Origin: Flagellimonas flava
GTDB lineage: Bacteria; Bacteroidota; Bacteroidia; Flavobacteriales; Flavobacteriaceae
NCBI RefSeq assembly: GCF_900129665.1
Contig: NZ_FQWL01000001.1
Coordinates: 992,001 to 1,056,000 of the forward strand
Direction of reading: 5' to 3'
Length of the DNA stretch: 64,000 nt
Below the pieces are notes generated by a model that saw only the letters and a list, made by a program, of their open reading frames with translations, searched no databases and had not been told where the DNA came from. The translations under genes were made by a program, and so were the position numbers. This document shows positions 52,190 through 61,273 of this stretch, piece by piece (within the stretch, counting starts at the first letter, position 1; every line of letters starts with the position of its first letter).

Positions 52190-52732
52190 ATGGGCAACAG
52201 AAGACATATCAGAACCAAACTAATAATAGAAGGCCTACTTGCTTTAATCATTGCCACGACTCCCTTAATATTTTATTCTCATAAATATATATTGGATGGA
52301 AAGCAGGAATTAGATCTTTTATTTTTCACCTTATCGGCCAATGGATTTGCCGATGTTAAAACTGCTATTTGGTTTTATTTATTAAAATTTATTCCCCTAA
52401 TACTGTTGGTCATCTGGTTTACAACTAGTAAGCAATGGTGGTACCATGCCATATTGGTGCCTATATCCATGTACAGCTTTCAACTGTTCAGTGTTTTTTC
52501 TTCGGACAATGACTCGATAGACGAAAATGAGATTTTTTATATCATTGCCGTGACCATGGTGGTTGTCCCAGTAGTCTATTTCATTAGGGTCAAACTTGTG
52601 GACAAACATGTACATGGTATTGATCTGGAAGCCATGGATACCGAACTGCAAATCCTCAAGGAAAAAGAAGAGCTTCGTAAAGAGCGTGAGAAACTGGAGC
52701 AACGTCAAAATACGCTTGCAAAAAAAATGTAA
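52190..52732 (+). CDS. membrane protein with C-terminal coiled coil, unknown function
   Basis: 180 residues: membrane helices about 12-30, 65-82, 88-105 and 116-132, then a basic HVHGIDLEAMDTE linker and a coiled coil rich in K and E (LKEKEELRKEREKLEQRQNTLAKK) at the cytosolic end. No family recognised. It precedes ald by 42 bases and may be co-transcribed with it. The coiled coil suggests oligomerisation or partner binding. Confidence 0.6.
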   Translation: MGNRRHIRTKLIIEGLLALIIATTPLIFYSHKYILDGKQELDLLFFTLSANGFADVKTAIWFYLLKFIPLILLVIWFTTSKQWWYHAILVPISMYSFQLFSVFSSDNDSIDENEIFYIIAVTMVVVPVVYFIRVKLVDKHVHGIDLEAMDTELQILKEKEELRKEREKLEQRQNTLAKKM

Positions 52733-52774
52733 ATTTGTTTTAATCCTCTGGGGTTACCTTCATTTTTACATTTT

Positions 52775-53974
52775 ATGAACCAACCGTCCTCCCCCTTTAG
52801 CAAGCAACAATTATTACCACAAGAGGAAACTCTGGAAATCTTAAAGAAAAAGGGTGAACTTTTTATTGGTATTCCAAAGGAAAACCAATATCAAGAAAAA
52901 CGGATTTGCCTTACCCCTGATGCAGTGAACGCCATTACGGCGCACGGACACCGTGTACTCATAGAGTCTGGTGCGGGTGACGGGGCCAATTTTTCGGACA
53001 ATGATTACACCAACGCCGGGGCAGAGATAAGCAGGGATACCAAAAAGGTTTTTTCCTGTCCTATCATCCTAAAGGTAGAGCCCCCTTCCCTATCCGAAAT
53101 TGATTTGATCAATCCCCAGACCATCGTTATCTCGGCCTTACAGATCAAGACCCAATCCAAGGCGTATTTTGAGAAGTTGGCCAAGAAACGATTGACCGCC
53201 ATTGCCTTCGAATACATTCGGGATGAAGACGGAAAATACCCGGCGGTAAGGTCCTTAAGTGAGATTGCCGGTATATCGTCCATCTTGATTGCCTCTGAAC
53301 TCATGGCCACCACCAACCAGGGCAACGGACTGATGTTTGGAAATATCAGTGGTGTCCCTCCTGTGGAAGTGGTTATTATAGGAGCGGGAACAGTGGGCGA
53401 GTTTGCGGCACGTTCCGCTTTGGGCCTCGGTGCCAATATTAAAATATTTGACAATTCGATTACCAAGCTAAGGAACATTCAGACCAACTTAAAACAAACC
53501 GTATACACTTCTACCATACAGCCAAAGAATTTACTCAAAGCTCTCAAGCGTTGTGATGTGGCCATTGGGGCCGCTCGCGGAAAAGACCGCTCTCCCGTTG
53601 TTGTTTCCAGCACCATGGTGGAGCATATGAAACGGGGTGCCGTTATTATCGATGTCAGTATAGATATGGGCGGATGTTTTGAAACTTCCGAAGTGACCAC
53701 CCATGACAAACCCACAGTGGAAAAGTTTGATGTGATCCACTATGGGGTGCCCAATATTCCATCCCGTTATCCCAGGACTTCTTCCATTTCCATTAGCAAC
53801 ATCTTTACACCCTACTTATTGAAAATAGGGGAAGATGGTGGCTTGGAACATTCGCTCCGATTTGATAAAGGGCTTCGCAATGGTCTTTACATGTACCATG
53901 GGATTTTGACCAATAAATCGGTTGGAGATTGGTTTGGGCTTACCTACAACGACATTAACTTTTTAATTTTTTAG
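52775..53974 (+). CDS. ald: alanine dehydrogenase
   Basis: 399 residues, Ald/PNT fold: N-terminal GIPKENQYQEKRICLTPDAVNAITAHGHRVLIESGAG (substrate Arg and Lys), ILKVEPP, IAGISSILIASELM, then the NAD loop VVIIGAGTVGEFAARSALGLGANIKIFD. The 270s DVAIGAARGKDRSPVV and the NIPSRYPRTSS block complete it. Residues 1-30 extend beyond the common start. It interconverts alanine and pyruvate with NADH and ammonia. Followed by a small DUF4258-like gene after 6 bases. Confidence 0.93.
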   Translation: MNQPSSPFSKQQLLPQEETLEILKKKGELFIGIPKENQYQEKRICLTPDAVNAITAHGHRVLIESGAGDGANFSDNDYTNAGAEISRDTKKVFSCPIILKVEPPSLSEIDLINPQTIVISALQIKTQSKAYFEKLAKKRLTAIAFEYIRDEDGKYPAVRSLSEIAGISSILIASELMATTNQGNGLMFGNISGVPPVEVVIIGAGTVGEFAARSALGLGANIKIFDNSITKLRNIQTNLKQTVYTSTIQPKNLLKALKRCDVAIGAARGKDRSPVVVSSTMVEHMKRGAVIIDVSIDMGGCFETSEVTTHDKPTVEKFDVIHYGVPNIPSRYPRTSSISISNIFTPYLLKIGEDGGLEHSLRFDKGLRNGLYMYHGILTNKSVGDWFGLTYNDINFLIF

Positions 53975-53980
53975 TACTGC

Positions 53981-54355
53981 ATGGCATTTTTAAGACGCTT
54001 GGGATGGTATCTTGTTGGACTGTCCATAGGAATTGTGTTCCTGGTTTTTTTCCTCAAAAAGAAATCTGGTGAAAATGGGATAGAATTCTGCTATTTCCCC
54101 AATTGCAGAGTGTTGAAGGATATGCGCTCCAAGCCCTTGGTTTTTGACGATGGTTTACCAAGCGAATTCCGTGATACGTTATTGATCAGATCTTTTCTGG
54201 AAGACGGCGACATCGACTTTGGAAAAAGTGATACCAAATCGGAACCTTGCAAGGTTTACTATATCCAAAAAACAATCTCTCATCAAAAAGTGGAACTTCA
54301 AACGGAAAATTGTCCGGATCAAGTAAACATCATTTCGGTACTTCAGGAAAACTAA
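53981..54355 (+). CDS. small membrane-anchored protein, DUF4258-like
   Basis: 124 residues with one N-terminal membrane helix (about 8-26) and a soluble domain containing EFCYFPNCRVLKDMRSKP and YYIQKTISHQKVELQTENCP, with three or four cysteines that could form pairs. I recall flavobacterial proteins at this position, next to ald, being assigned to DUF4258, but that is from memory. Function unknown. Its stop overlaps that of the convergent proline dehydrogenase gene. Confidence 0.65.
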   Translation: MAFLRRLGWYLVGLSIGIVFLVFFLKKKSGENGIEFCYFPNCRVLKDMRSKPLVFDDGLPSEFRDTLLIRSFLEDGDIDFGKSDTKSEPCKVYYIQKTISHQKVELQTENCPDQVNIISVLQEN

Positions 54356-55524
54356 AGATCCAACTTCCTACGCTCCTTTTCTTTTTGGAGCAAGGCCAAC
54401 TCACGGGTAGTCTGTCCGGCAACAGAAGTATTCTCCTCTGCCCTCCGAATCAAATAGGGCATTACGTCTTTCACCGGACCATAGGGGACATACTTGGCAA
54501 TATTATATCCATCCTCGGAGAGATTAAAAGAGATATGATCGCTCATACCATACAACTGACCAAACCAAACATGGGGGTTGTTGTGCGCTAAACCTTTTTG
54601 GGTCATTAGGTCCACCAACTTCAAACAGCTTTCCTCATTATGGGTGCCCGCAAAGATGGACAGGGTATCCAAATGATCCATAATATAGGAAACCGCCTCA
54701 TCAAAATTGTTATCAGTGGCTAGTTTGGAAATGCAAATGGGGCTCTTGTATCCCATATCTTCAGCACGATCATTTTCTTTTTCCATATAGGCACCACGAA
54801 CTACTTTCAGGCCAATCTTAAAGCCCTCTTTTTTAGCCGTCTCATGAATCTGTTTCAGATAGTCCATGCGGTCCCAGCGATACATTTGCAGGGTATTGAA
54901 GATTACGGTGTTCTTCTGGTTGTATTCTCGCATCATCCCCAAACAAAGGTCGTCTGCCGCATTCTGCATCCAACTTTCTTCCGCATCTATGAGCAAATGC
55001 ACATCCAGATCATGGGCTTTCTTGCACACCTGATGATAGCGATTTTGTACCCGATCCCATTCTCTCACTTCATTTTGGTTGAGCTGCTCTCCTGCACTCA
55101 CTTTTTGATATAGCTCAAACCGTCCAAATCCTGTGGGCTTAAACACCGCAAATGGAATTGCCTCCTTCTCTTTTACAAAATCCAAAACTTCCAAGGTCTT
55201 TTGTAATGCAAAATCAAATTGGTCTTCCACCTCCTTGCCTTCAACAGAGTAGTCCAAAATGGAATGCACCCCTTTACTGTGCATTTTGTCAATAATGGGT
55301 ATACAATCCTCTTCATTTACCCCGCCGCAAAAATGGTCGAAAACTGTAGCCCTAATCAAACCTTCAATAGGCAAATGGGCTTTTAATGCAAAGTTGGTCA
55401 CTGCCGTACCGATCTTAACTAGTGGCTCATTGGCAATAAGTTTAAAGAGGAAGTACGCACGTTCCAGTTCCGAATCCGTTTTCAGTTGAAACGCGATTGC
55501 GGTATTCTCAAAATTCGGGTGCAT
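54352..55524 (-). CDS. proline dehydrogenase
   Basis: 390 residues, FAD-dependent ProDH (beta/alpha)8 barrel. Seen: VHSILDYSVEGKE near residue 90, LLIDAEESWMQNAAD, VIFNTLQMYRW, KVVRGAYMEKENDRA (FAD and proline binding), IFAGTHNEES, VWFGQLYGMSDHISFNL, and the C-terminal PYLIRRAEENTSVAGQ with the double arginine. It is the monofunctional form, without the P5C dehydrogenase half. Divergent from aroB. Confidence 0.93.
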   Translation of the reverse strand: MHPNFENTAIAFQLKTDSELERAYFLFKLIANEPLVKIGTAVTNFALKAHLPIEGLIRATVFDHFCGGVNEEDCIPIIDKMHSKGVHSILDYSVEGKEVEDQFDFALQKTLEVLDFVKEKEAIPFAVFKPTGFGRFELYQKVSAGEQLNQNEVREWDRVQNRYHQVCKKAHDLDVHLLIDAEESWMQNAADDLCLGMMREYNQKNTVIFNTLQMYRWDRMDYLKQIHETAKKEGFKIGLKVVRGAYMEKENDRAEDMGYKSPICISKLATDNNFDEAVSYIMDHLDTLSIFAGTHNEESCLKLVDLMTQKGLAHNNPHVWFGQLYGMSDHISFNLSEDGYNIAKYVPYGPVKDVMPYLIRRAEENTSVAGQTTRELALLQKEKERRKLDL

Positions 55525-55617
55525 TATTATGAATCTATTAAAGATTCAAATATAAGTCCCAATTTTGGAACATTATCTATAAAATAAGTCTTTATTTAGC
55601 GGTGCAATTTAAATTGT

Positions 55618-56679
55618 ATGGAGTCGATTAAATCGCAGTCACATGAAGTTTATTTGGAGGAGTTGGCCGAGGCGACCTTGCGGCAGTTTGTCGCCAAAAG
55701 TAACTACTCCAAGGTGTTTGTACTGGTAGATGAAAACACAAAAAAACATTGCTTGCCACTTTTGGTAAAAAAAATTGAGGCCCAATTTGCCATTGACTCC
55801 ATTTTTGAAATCAAACCCGGGGAAGAGCACAAGCATATCAATACTTGCATGTTGGTTTGGCAATGGTTATCTGACCAAGGTGGAGACCGAAAAAGTCTAT
55901 TGATCAATTTAGGTGGTGGGGTGCTCACGGACCTTGGAGGTTTTGTGGCCTCTACCTTTAAACGAGGAATTGATTTCATCAACATCCCCACTACCCTGCT
56001 GTCCATGGTAGATGCTTCTGTCGGTGGTAAAACAGGGGTCGACTTGGGCGTTTTAAAAAATCAAATTGGAGTAATCAACCAACCAGAAATGGTGTTGGTG
56101 CTTCCAGAATTTTTATCAACACTGGAAGAACGACAATTAAGAAGTGGTTTTGCTGAAATGCTGAAACATGGATTGATCAAGGACGAAACCTATTGGAAAT
56201 CGCTTCGGGACTGCTCGGATTATGGAACCACCAACACCATTAAAAAATCGATTGCCATTAAAAACGAAGTGGTGACCCAAGACCCTACGGAACAAGGGAT
56301 TCGCAAAATTTTAAATTTCGGACATACTTTAGGGCATGCCATAGAATCTTACTGTCTGGACACTCCGGATAAGAAAACCTTACTTCATGGTGAGGCTATT
56401 GCGGTGGGTATGATTCTGGAAGGGTACCTATCCCATAAATTGCAAGGACTATCTGGCCTTTCCCTTCAGGAGATCAAGGACACCTTCCTCAATCATTTTG
56501 ATCGGGCTGAATTCAACAAGCAAGATATAGACTGCATCATCGACCTTTTAAAATACGACAAGAAGAATTCCCATGGGGATGTGAATTTTGTACTGCTTCA
56601 ATCCATTGGAAAGGCGGTGACCGACATCAAGGTTCCGGAAGATCTTTTTCACGAAGCCTTCGCTTACTACAAAGAATGA
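55618..56679 (+). CDS. aroB: 3-dehydroquinate synthase
   Basis: 353 residues. NAD and zinc-dependent shikimate pathway enzyme: LINLGGGVLTDLGGFVASTFKRGIDFINIPTTLLSMVDASVGGKTGVDLG, RSGFAEMLKHGLIKD, NFGHTLGHAIES and LLHGEAIAVGM with the zinc ligands. ATG at 55618; promoter region shared with the divergent proline dehydrogenase gene (about 95 bases). Confidence 0.96.
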   Translation: MESIKSQSHEVYLEELAEATLRQFVAKSNYSKVFVLVDENTKKHCLPLLVKKIEAQFAIDSIFEIKPGEEHKHINTCMLVWQWLSDQGGDRKSLLINLGGGVLTDLGGFVASTFKRGIDFINIPTTLLSMVDASVGGKTGVDLGVLKNQIGVINQPEMVLVLPEFLSTLEERQLRSGFAEMLKHGLIKDETYWKSLRDCSDYGTTNTIKKSIAIKNEVVTQDPTEQGIRKILNFGHTLGHAIESYCLDTPDKKTLLHGEAIAVGMILEGYLSHKLQGLSGLSLQEIKDTFLNHFDRAEFNKQDIDCIIDLLKYDKKNSHGDVNFVLLQSIGKAVTDIKVPEDLFHEAFAYYKE

Positions 56680-56775
56680 CAACTACATATACTAAAAGTT
56701 GCCGTTTACAACTCTTTGCATTTATCAGCTCCAAAAATTTATAGCTTAGGATAGGAAACCATAAACCTATCCACT

Positions 56776-57108
56776 ATGAAGCGCATATTGATTGATTACA
56801 AAAAGCTGGACCACAAAGTGGCGGCTGTCTTGATCGACTCTTATCCCTACGGCTATGGTGATGAGGACATCATTACCCTAAAAAAACCAAGCGGAGAGAT
56901 CATTGAGGCCGTAGAAGTTCGCACTGATGATGCCGTGTATCTGGTTAAGATCAGCAAAAGTCTTTCCAATTTCATTTCCAATTTTGAGGAAAACATTGAA
57001 AAGGAATTAGACAAAAATTCCAAGACAAAGGCAGTTTTGGATGGCAGTGAAGACGGAATACATCCGGATTTAGAGTCTGACCAAGAACAAGAAATGGACG
57101 GCCTATAG
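56776..57108 (+). CDS. conserved small acidic protein, unknown function
   Basis: 110 residues. The first 75 look like a folded domain (KRILIDYKKLDHKVAAVLIDSYPYGYGDEDIITLKKPSGEIIEAVEVRTDDAVYLVK with hydrophobic strands), the tail is highly acidic (DLESDQEQEMDGL). Cytosolic. I recall similar short proteins in flavobacteria mislabelled DNA primase; no primase motif is present. About 95 bases after aroB on the same strand, so possibly in its transcript. Confidence 0.65.
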   Translation: MKRILIDYKKLDHKVAAVLIDSYPYGYGDEDIITLKKPSGEIIEAVEVRTDDAVYLVKISKSLSNFISNFEENIEKELDKNSKTKAVLDGSEDGIHPDLESDQEQEMDGL

Positions 57109-57120
57109 TCAAAAACTACT

Positions 57121-57642
57121 TTAACCCAAGTATCGTTCCCGAACAATTTTGAGGTGATGCGCCTGATGTCCGCAAATCACAAAACCTAATGCACGAACAC
57201 TCATTTCGGAACCGCTGGCAATGCCAATTCGCCGCAAGGTTTCATTGGAAAAGGAACGAAACAAAGCAATGCTGGCACTCCTCACAGTTCGGTACTCTTC
57301 GGCGATTTCACGCTTGGATCGTTGATTAGCATTTGACTCCGGCACATAATCATCCTGTTCAAAACCGGGCAAAGGAGTTTTGTCGTTTCTTCCAAAGCGA
57401 AAGGCCCGATACTGAAATACTCTTTCCGCATCAATAATGTGCATCAATACCTCAGCTAGGCTCCATTTCCCCTCGGCATAGGAAAAAGCGAGTTTTTCCG
57501 AAGGAATGTCATTCAAAAAAGAAATAAAAAGATCCTTGCCGTCAACCAGTTGGTCCATTAGCATCACCTCTCCCCCCAATGCTTCAATATAAGGATGGTA
57601 ATAAGGATTGTATTCCGAAGACATCAGTTCAGAACTCAACAT
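57121..57642 (-). CDS. DinB-family protein
   Basis: 173 residues from ATG 57640-57642 (a TTG two codons earlier is in frame). Four-helix DinB fold with metal-binding histidines placed as in the family: EVLMHIIDAERVFQYRAFRF and GFVICGHQAHHLKIVRERYL. Likely a metal-dependent thiol transferase relative; substrate unknown. Starts about 20 bases after the Lrp gene stop, so co-transcribed with the regulator. Confidence 0.87.
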   Translation of the reverse strand: MLSSELMSSEYNPYYHPYIEALGGEVMLMDQLVDGKDLFISFLNDIPSEKLAFSYAEGKWSLAEVLMHIIDAERVFQYRAFRFGRNDKTPLPGFEQDDYVPESNANQRSKREIAEEYRTVRSASIALFRSFSNETLRRIGIASGSEMSVRALGFVICGHQAHHLKIVRERYLG

Positions 57643-57662
57643 AACCAAAATTTAATTTAGCT

Positions 57663-58142
57663 CTATAACTCGTTGAAGATGGTGTGCATCAATCGCTTTT
57701 TGTCATTGATGCTCTCTTCCAAGGAAATCATCGTTTCGGTCCTACTGATTCCATCGATATCGTCAATCTTAAAAATAATGTTTTTGGCATGAGTAGTGTC
57801 CCTAGCCCGGATCTTGCAGAAAATATTGAACTTACCTGTGGTGATATGAGCAACTGTAACGTAGGGTATCTGATTGAGTCGTTCCAGCACAAATTTAGTC
57901 TGGTGTGTTTTCTCCAAAAAGATACCAACATAGGCAATAAACGAATAGCCCAATTTAACGTAGTCCAATGTCAGAGAAGATCCTTTGATGATTCCGGATT
58001 CTTCCATTTTCTTGACCCTAACGTGTACGGTACCAGCAGATATCAACAGCTTTTTGGCGATATCCGTAAATGGCGTCCGCGTATTGTCAATTAACATGTC
58101 CAATATCTGGTGATCTATTTCGTCTAATTTTACTTTGCTCAT
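57663..58142 (-). CDS. Lrp/AsnC-family transcriptional regulator
   Basis: 159 residues. N-terminal winged helix-turn-helix LDEIDHQILDMLIDNTRTPFTDIAKKLLISAGTVHVRVKKMEESGII (about 5-50), then the RAM/ACT-like effector domain (about 70-150) with AYVGIFLEKTHQTKFVLERLNQIPYVTVAHITTGKFNIFCKIRA. Such proteins form octamers and sense amino acids. The DinB-like gene is downstream. A perfect TACTTTTG -7 box and a TTAATTAA/TTTTGATCAAAA region lie just upstream, where autoregulation would act. Confidence 0.93.
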   Translation of the reverse strand: MSKVKLDEIDHQILDMLIDNTRTPFTDIAKKLLISAGTVHVRVKKMEESGIIKGSSLTLDYVKLGYSFIAYVGIFLEKTHQTKFVLERLNQIPYVTVAHITTGKFNIFCKIRARDTTHAKNIIFKIDDIDGISRTETMISLEESINDKKRLMHTIFNEL

Positions 58143-58159
58143 AGTGTGAATATTTTGAT

Positions 58160-58167
58160 CAAAAGTA
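58160..58167 (-). promoter_or_regulatory. -7 box of the Lrp/AsnC gene
   Basis: TACTTTTG on the minus strand, 17 bases upstream of the ATG; the adjacent TTTTGATCAAAA-like palindrome (58153-58164) overlaps it and could be an operator. No good -33 TTTG is present. Confidence 0.4.
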
Positions 58168-58249
58168 GTTAATTAAGAAATTATATGTAAAAAAAATGCT
58201 GATTTTTTAAACAAAATGTAACAAAAGACAGATAAATGGAAAAGAGTTC

Positions 58250-59356
58250 TTATCCATTTTGCAGTAAATGAAGCATTTCCATTTGAGAAATTACTTCCAA
58301 ATCCATTTTTTTTGAGCAGTCCAAGATTTGATGTCCAAAGTGTCCTTCCAATTTACCCACAGCTTCAATTTCCGGTAAAAAGACAATGGTATCCCCATCC
58401 AATTGTTCCTTAAAACGGATTCCAGCCAGATCACCTTCTCCCCTTGTCGGATCAACCAAATGCAAATTGCGGACAATCACATCAAAGTACAGCTTTTCGT
58501 TTTCAGGAATTTCAAAGTAATCGTTGGTTTCGAAGTTGCCGACCAGATTGTTTGAGATTACGGAAAGGACTTCAAGCAAAGCGATATAAATGAACTTTCT
58601 AGTTTCCTCTCTTTCATAGTCCTTGGGAAAATGGCCTGCTTCGAACAAAATTGTAGGTGCGCCCAGCATCTGAAAGGCATCGCCTACACAGTTGTCATTG
58701 AAGCCGTCATCGTACCTTCCAACCTGTCCAGGAATAAGCTGTTGCAAGACCTTGTTCATGCCCACAATCAATTTCATGGCAGTTGCACGGGTATCATTTA
58801 TTGTCCGCTCTGGGTCATTCGCCGGAGATAAAAAGGACACGGTCGCCGGCTTTTCATTTTTTCCCGCACTGAATAAGGTGCGTTGATCATGCAGATTAAA
58901 GCAAAAATCAGGTTCGAATTCCTGGAAAAGTTCACGAAGGATTTTGCTTTCCGGCTGGCTTAGGTTTTTGGCATCCCGATTTAGATCTATTGCATTTGCA
59001 TTTACCCTTGTATAGTTTTTGGCTCCATCCGGATTTAGGATGGGAACAATACAAAGCGTACAACTTTTTAAAATGGTTTCGGCCAGTTGCTCCTCAGAAG
59101 ACAAAAAATTTACCAAGTCCAAAACCGCCTTTGTTGTGGTGGATTCGTTTCCATGCATCTGCGACCACATTAAGACACGATTTTGTCCGGTTCCCAAAGT
59201 AAGTGCACCTATAGGGATACCATTAACCGAATTCCCAATTATCTTGAACTTACCCGAATCAAGTTTTGGTATCCAATTTTTCAGGAGGGATTCATGGGTC
59301 ACATACCGTCCAAAAACCGAATGCTCTTTGTACTCCGAATGTTGATAAGTAGTCAT
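58250..59356 (-). CDS. zinc carboxypeptidase (M14 family)
   Basis: 368 residues from ATG 59354-59356 (a TTG further upstream is in frame). M14 features: MWSQMHGNESTTTKAV (zinc His and Glu), IDLNRDAK (substrate Arg-Asp), FCFNLHDQRTLFSAGK (third zinc ligand), TILFEAGHFPKDYERE with the catalytic Glu. No signal peptide, so cytosolic, like succinylglutamate desuccinylase/AGBL-type members. Substrate unknown. About 280 bases upstream are without genes; they hold an AT-rich region and the XRE promoter. Confidence 0.88.
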   Translation of the reverse strand: MTTYQHSEYKEHSVFGRYVTHESLLKNWIPKLDSGKFKIIGNSVNGIPIGALTLGTGQNRVLMWSQMHGNESTTTKAVLDLVNFLSSEEQLAETILKSCTLCIVPILNPDGAKNYTRVNANAIDLNRDAKNLSQPESKILRELFQEFEPDFCFNLHDQRTLFSAGKNEKPATVSFLSPANDPERTINDTRATAMKLIVGMNKVLQQLIPGQVGRYDDGFNDNCVGDAFQMLGAPTILFEAGHFPKDYEREETRKFIYIALLEVLSVISNNLVGNFETNDYFEIPENEKLYFDVIVRNLHLVDPTRGEGDLAGIRFKEQLDGDTIVFLPEIEAVGKLEGHFGHQILDCSKKMDLEVISQMEMLHLLQNG

Positions 59357-59588
59357 ATGCTTCGCGAACAAGGTTACAAAAATAACTTAATCAAAATTTA
59401 CAATTGTAACAGTTTTACGTTCTTTTAAGGGTGCATTTCGGAGCCTTAAATCAGTATAATGATACAGATGTAACAAAAAAATAACATAAACTTTATGGTG
59501 TATCATAAATTACTAACAAACAGCATTTTAAAAACTATCATATTTACTAATAGTTTATATTAAAATTACGACTTGTTCATAAATTTAG

Positions 59589-59619
59589 TTGTGCGGCCCT
59601 ATTTCATGACCTAATTTTG
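59589..59619 (+). promoter_or_regulatory. near-perfect Bacteroidota promoter of the XRE gene
   Basis: TTG (59589-59591), 20 bases, TAATTTTG (59612-59619), an ideal TTTG-N19-21-TAnnTTTG match. The GTG start codon lies 20 bases downstream. Confidence 0.75.
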
Positions 59620-59639
59620 ATTCAAATTTTGCTACAGTT

Positions 59640-60041
59640 GTGAACGAAGGAATTGTTGATCGTGTTCGGAAGATTATCGACCATTATGGGATATCCGTGA
59701 GTGCTTTTGCCAATGCTCTTGGCGTTCAACGCTCCAGTGTCTCCCATATTCTTAGTGGAAGAAATAATCCAAGTTTGGACTTTGTGATGAAATTGATGCA
59801 GGCCTATCCAGAAGTCAACCTGTATTGGTTGCTTAACGGACTAGGGAATTTCCTCAAAGATGACAATATCCCTATTGCCCCTACTCCGGAAAAAAGCAAG
59901 AACACTGTCGACAATCCATCCCTTTCGGATGTTGGAGATGAAATTCTCACTCCCAACAACCACCGACCAACACAAATTGTGATTTTCTATTCGGATGGTT
60001 CTTTTGCGAGTTTCAATCCAAAAAAAAGTAAAGACCTTTAA
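59640..60041 (+). CDS. XRE-family transcriptional regulator
   Basis: 133 residues, GTG start. N-terminal helix-turn-helix VRKIIDHYGISVSAFANALGVQRSSVSHILSGRNNPSLDFVMKLMQAYPEVNLYWLLNG (about 8-65), then a flexible Pro/Asn-rich linker and the C-terminal QIVIFYSDGSFASFNP strand-like tail. A small DNA-binding protein common in Bacteroidota; targets unknown. The tail looks like a C-terminal beta-segment for dimerisation. Near-perfect promoter in front. Confidence 0.9.
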   Translation: MNEGIVDRVRKIIDHYGISVSAFANALGVQRSSVSHILSGRNNPSLDFVMKLMQAYPEVNLYWLLNGLGNFLKDDNIPIAPTPEKSKNTVDNPSLSDVGDEILTPNNHRPTQIVIFYSDGSFASFNPKKSKDL

Positions 60042-60074
60042 GGAAATCCATGCTTTGCCCTTACTTTTGCAAGC

Positions 60075-60452
60075 ATGTTTGAAAGAATTGTTTTTGGCTT
60101 TTTTGTTGCACTTCTCTGGTCATGTGACCAACCCCCGCAGCGCAACTGTTCTGATTTTAAAACTGGAAAATTTTCCTTTACAACGGAGATTGATGGAGTT
60201 CAAAAAGAAACCACATTTGAAAGGACCAGTGAAATCGAAGTAGATTATTTTGAAGGAAAACAGGACACATCTTCCATTCGTTGGATCAATGATTGCGAAT
60301 ATGTGTTGAAAAATAAGCATCCCAAAAACAAGGCAGAGGAGAAATCAATTCATATAAAAATATTGACAACTTCAGATTCTTCTTATACATTTGAATACAA
60401 CGCCATTGGCGACAAACGTAAATTTAGGGGAACCGCAATTAAAATACACTAA
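60075..60452 (+). CDS. small lipoprotein of the parC neighbourhood
   Basis: 125 residues. Signal peptide with LLWSC lipobox (Cys17), then a beta-rich mature domain: CSDFKTGKFSFTTEIDGVQKETTFERTSEIEVDYFEGKQDTSSIRWINDCEYVLKN and SIHIKILTTSDSSYTFEYNAIGDKRKFRGTAIKI. I recall this family as mislabelled DNA topoisomerase IV in databases because it sits next to parC; it has no topoisomerase motif. Two cysteines (CSDF and NDCEY) could pair. Function unknown. 2 bases before the TerC gene. Confidence 0.85.
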   Translation: MFERIVFGFFVALLWSCDQPPQRNCSDFKTGKFSFTTEIDGVQKETTFERTSEIEVDYFEGKQDTSSIRWINDCEYVLKNKHPKNKAEEKSIHIKILTTSDSSYTFEYNAIGDKRKFRGTAIKIH

Positions 60453-60454
60453 CC

Positions 60455-61270
60455 ATGTTTGAAATCTTCACGAGTCCCGATGCTTGGATGGCATTGCTCA
60501 CTTTGACCTTTTTGGAAATTATCCTGGGAATAGACAACATTATATTCATTTCCATTGCCGCAGGAAAACTGGAGCAAAAAGACCGTAAAAAAGCAACGAA
60601 CATCGGTTTGATCCTGGCCATGGGAATGCGAATTTTATTGTTGTTTGGAATTACTTGGCTCACTAAAATGAAAAAACCTTTTTTGATTTTGGACGAATCT
60701 TGGATTCATGGAGGTATTAGCTGGCAAGCCCTTATCTTGTTCCTGGGCGGGCTTTTTCTTTTGTACAAGAGCACCAAGGAAATCCATGAAAAAATAGAGG
60801 ACCGCGGTCATGATGAAAGAGAAGTGACCAAAAGCCGCTCATCTTCTTTGACCAACGCCATTGTTCAAATCACGGTCATCAATATTGTTTTCTCGTTTGA
60901 TTCCATTTTAACTGCAATCGGAATGACCAACGGCATATCACCTAACCCAACTGATGCCTTGGTGCTTATGGTCACCGCTGTAGTTATTTCGGTATTAATC
61001 ATGATGCTGTTCGCCAATCCTGTTGGGGAATTTGTGAACAGACACCCCTCTGTACAGGTACTTGGACTTTCCTTTCTTATTTTGATTGGGTTTATGCTAA
61101 TTACCGAGGCGGCTCACCTATCGCACCTGGTGGTCTTTGAAAACGAGATTGGTGCAATTCCAAAGGGTTACTTATACTTTGCGATCACATTCTCGCTAAT
61201 GGTGGAATTCTTCGACCTGCGAATGAAGAAAAACAAAGAAAAGGGCAAGCAAGAAGTTTTGGAAGAATAG
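60455..61270 (+). CDS. TerC-family integral membrane protein
   Basis: 271 residues, about seven membrane helices. The family motif is FLEIILGIDNIIFISIAAGKL with the acidic residues in the membrane, repeated in ITVINIVFSFDSILTAIGMTN. TerC-like proteins are linked to metal (manganese) export and tellurite resistance. The 2-base gap to the lipoprotein gene suggests one operon. Confidence 0.92.
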   Translation: MFEIFTSPDAWMALLTLTFLEIILGIDNIIFISIAAGKLEQKDRKKATNIGLILAMGMRILLLFGITWLTKMKKPFLILDESWIHGGISWQALILFLGGLFLLYKSTKEIHEKIEDRGHDEREVTKSRSSSLTNAIVQITVINIVFSFDSILTAIGMTNGISPNPTDALVLMVTAVVISVLIMMLFANPVGEFVNRHPSVQVLGLSFLILIGFMLITEAAHLSHLVVFENEIGAIPKGYLYFAITFSLMVEFFDLRMKKNKEKGKQEVLEE

Positions 61271-61273
61271 TTT

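Noticed and set aside
59372..59600. Possible replication origin because of AT-rich sequence with short repeats
   Set aside because: No DnaA boxes or dnaA/dnaN genes; the region is explained by two divergent promoters.
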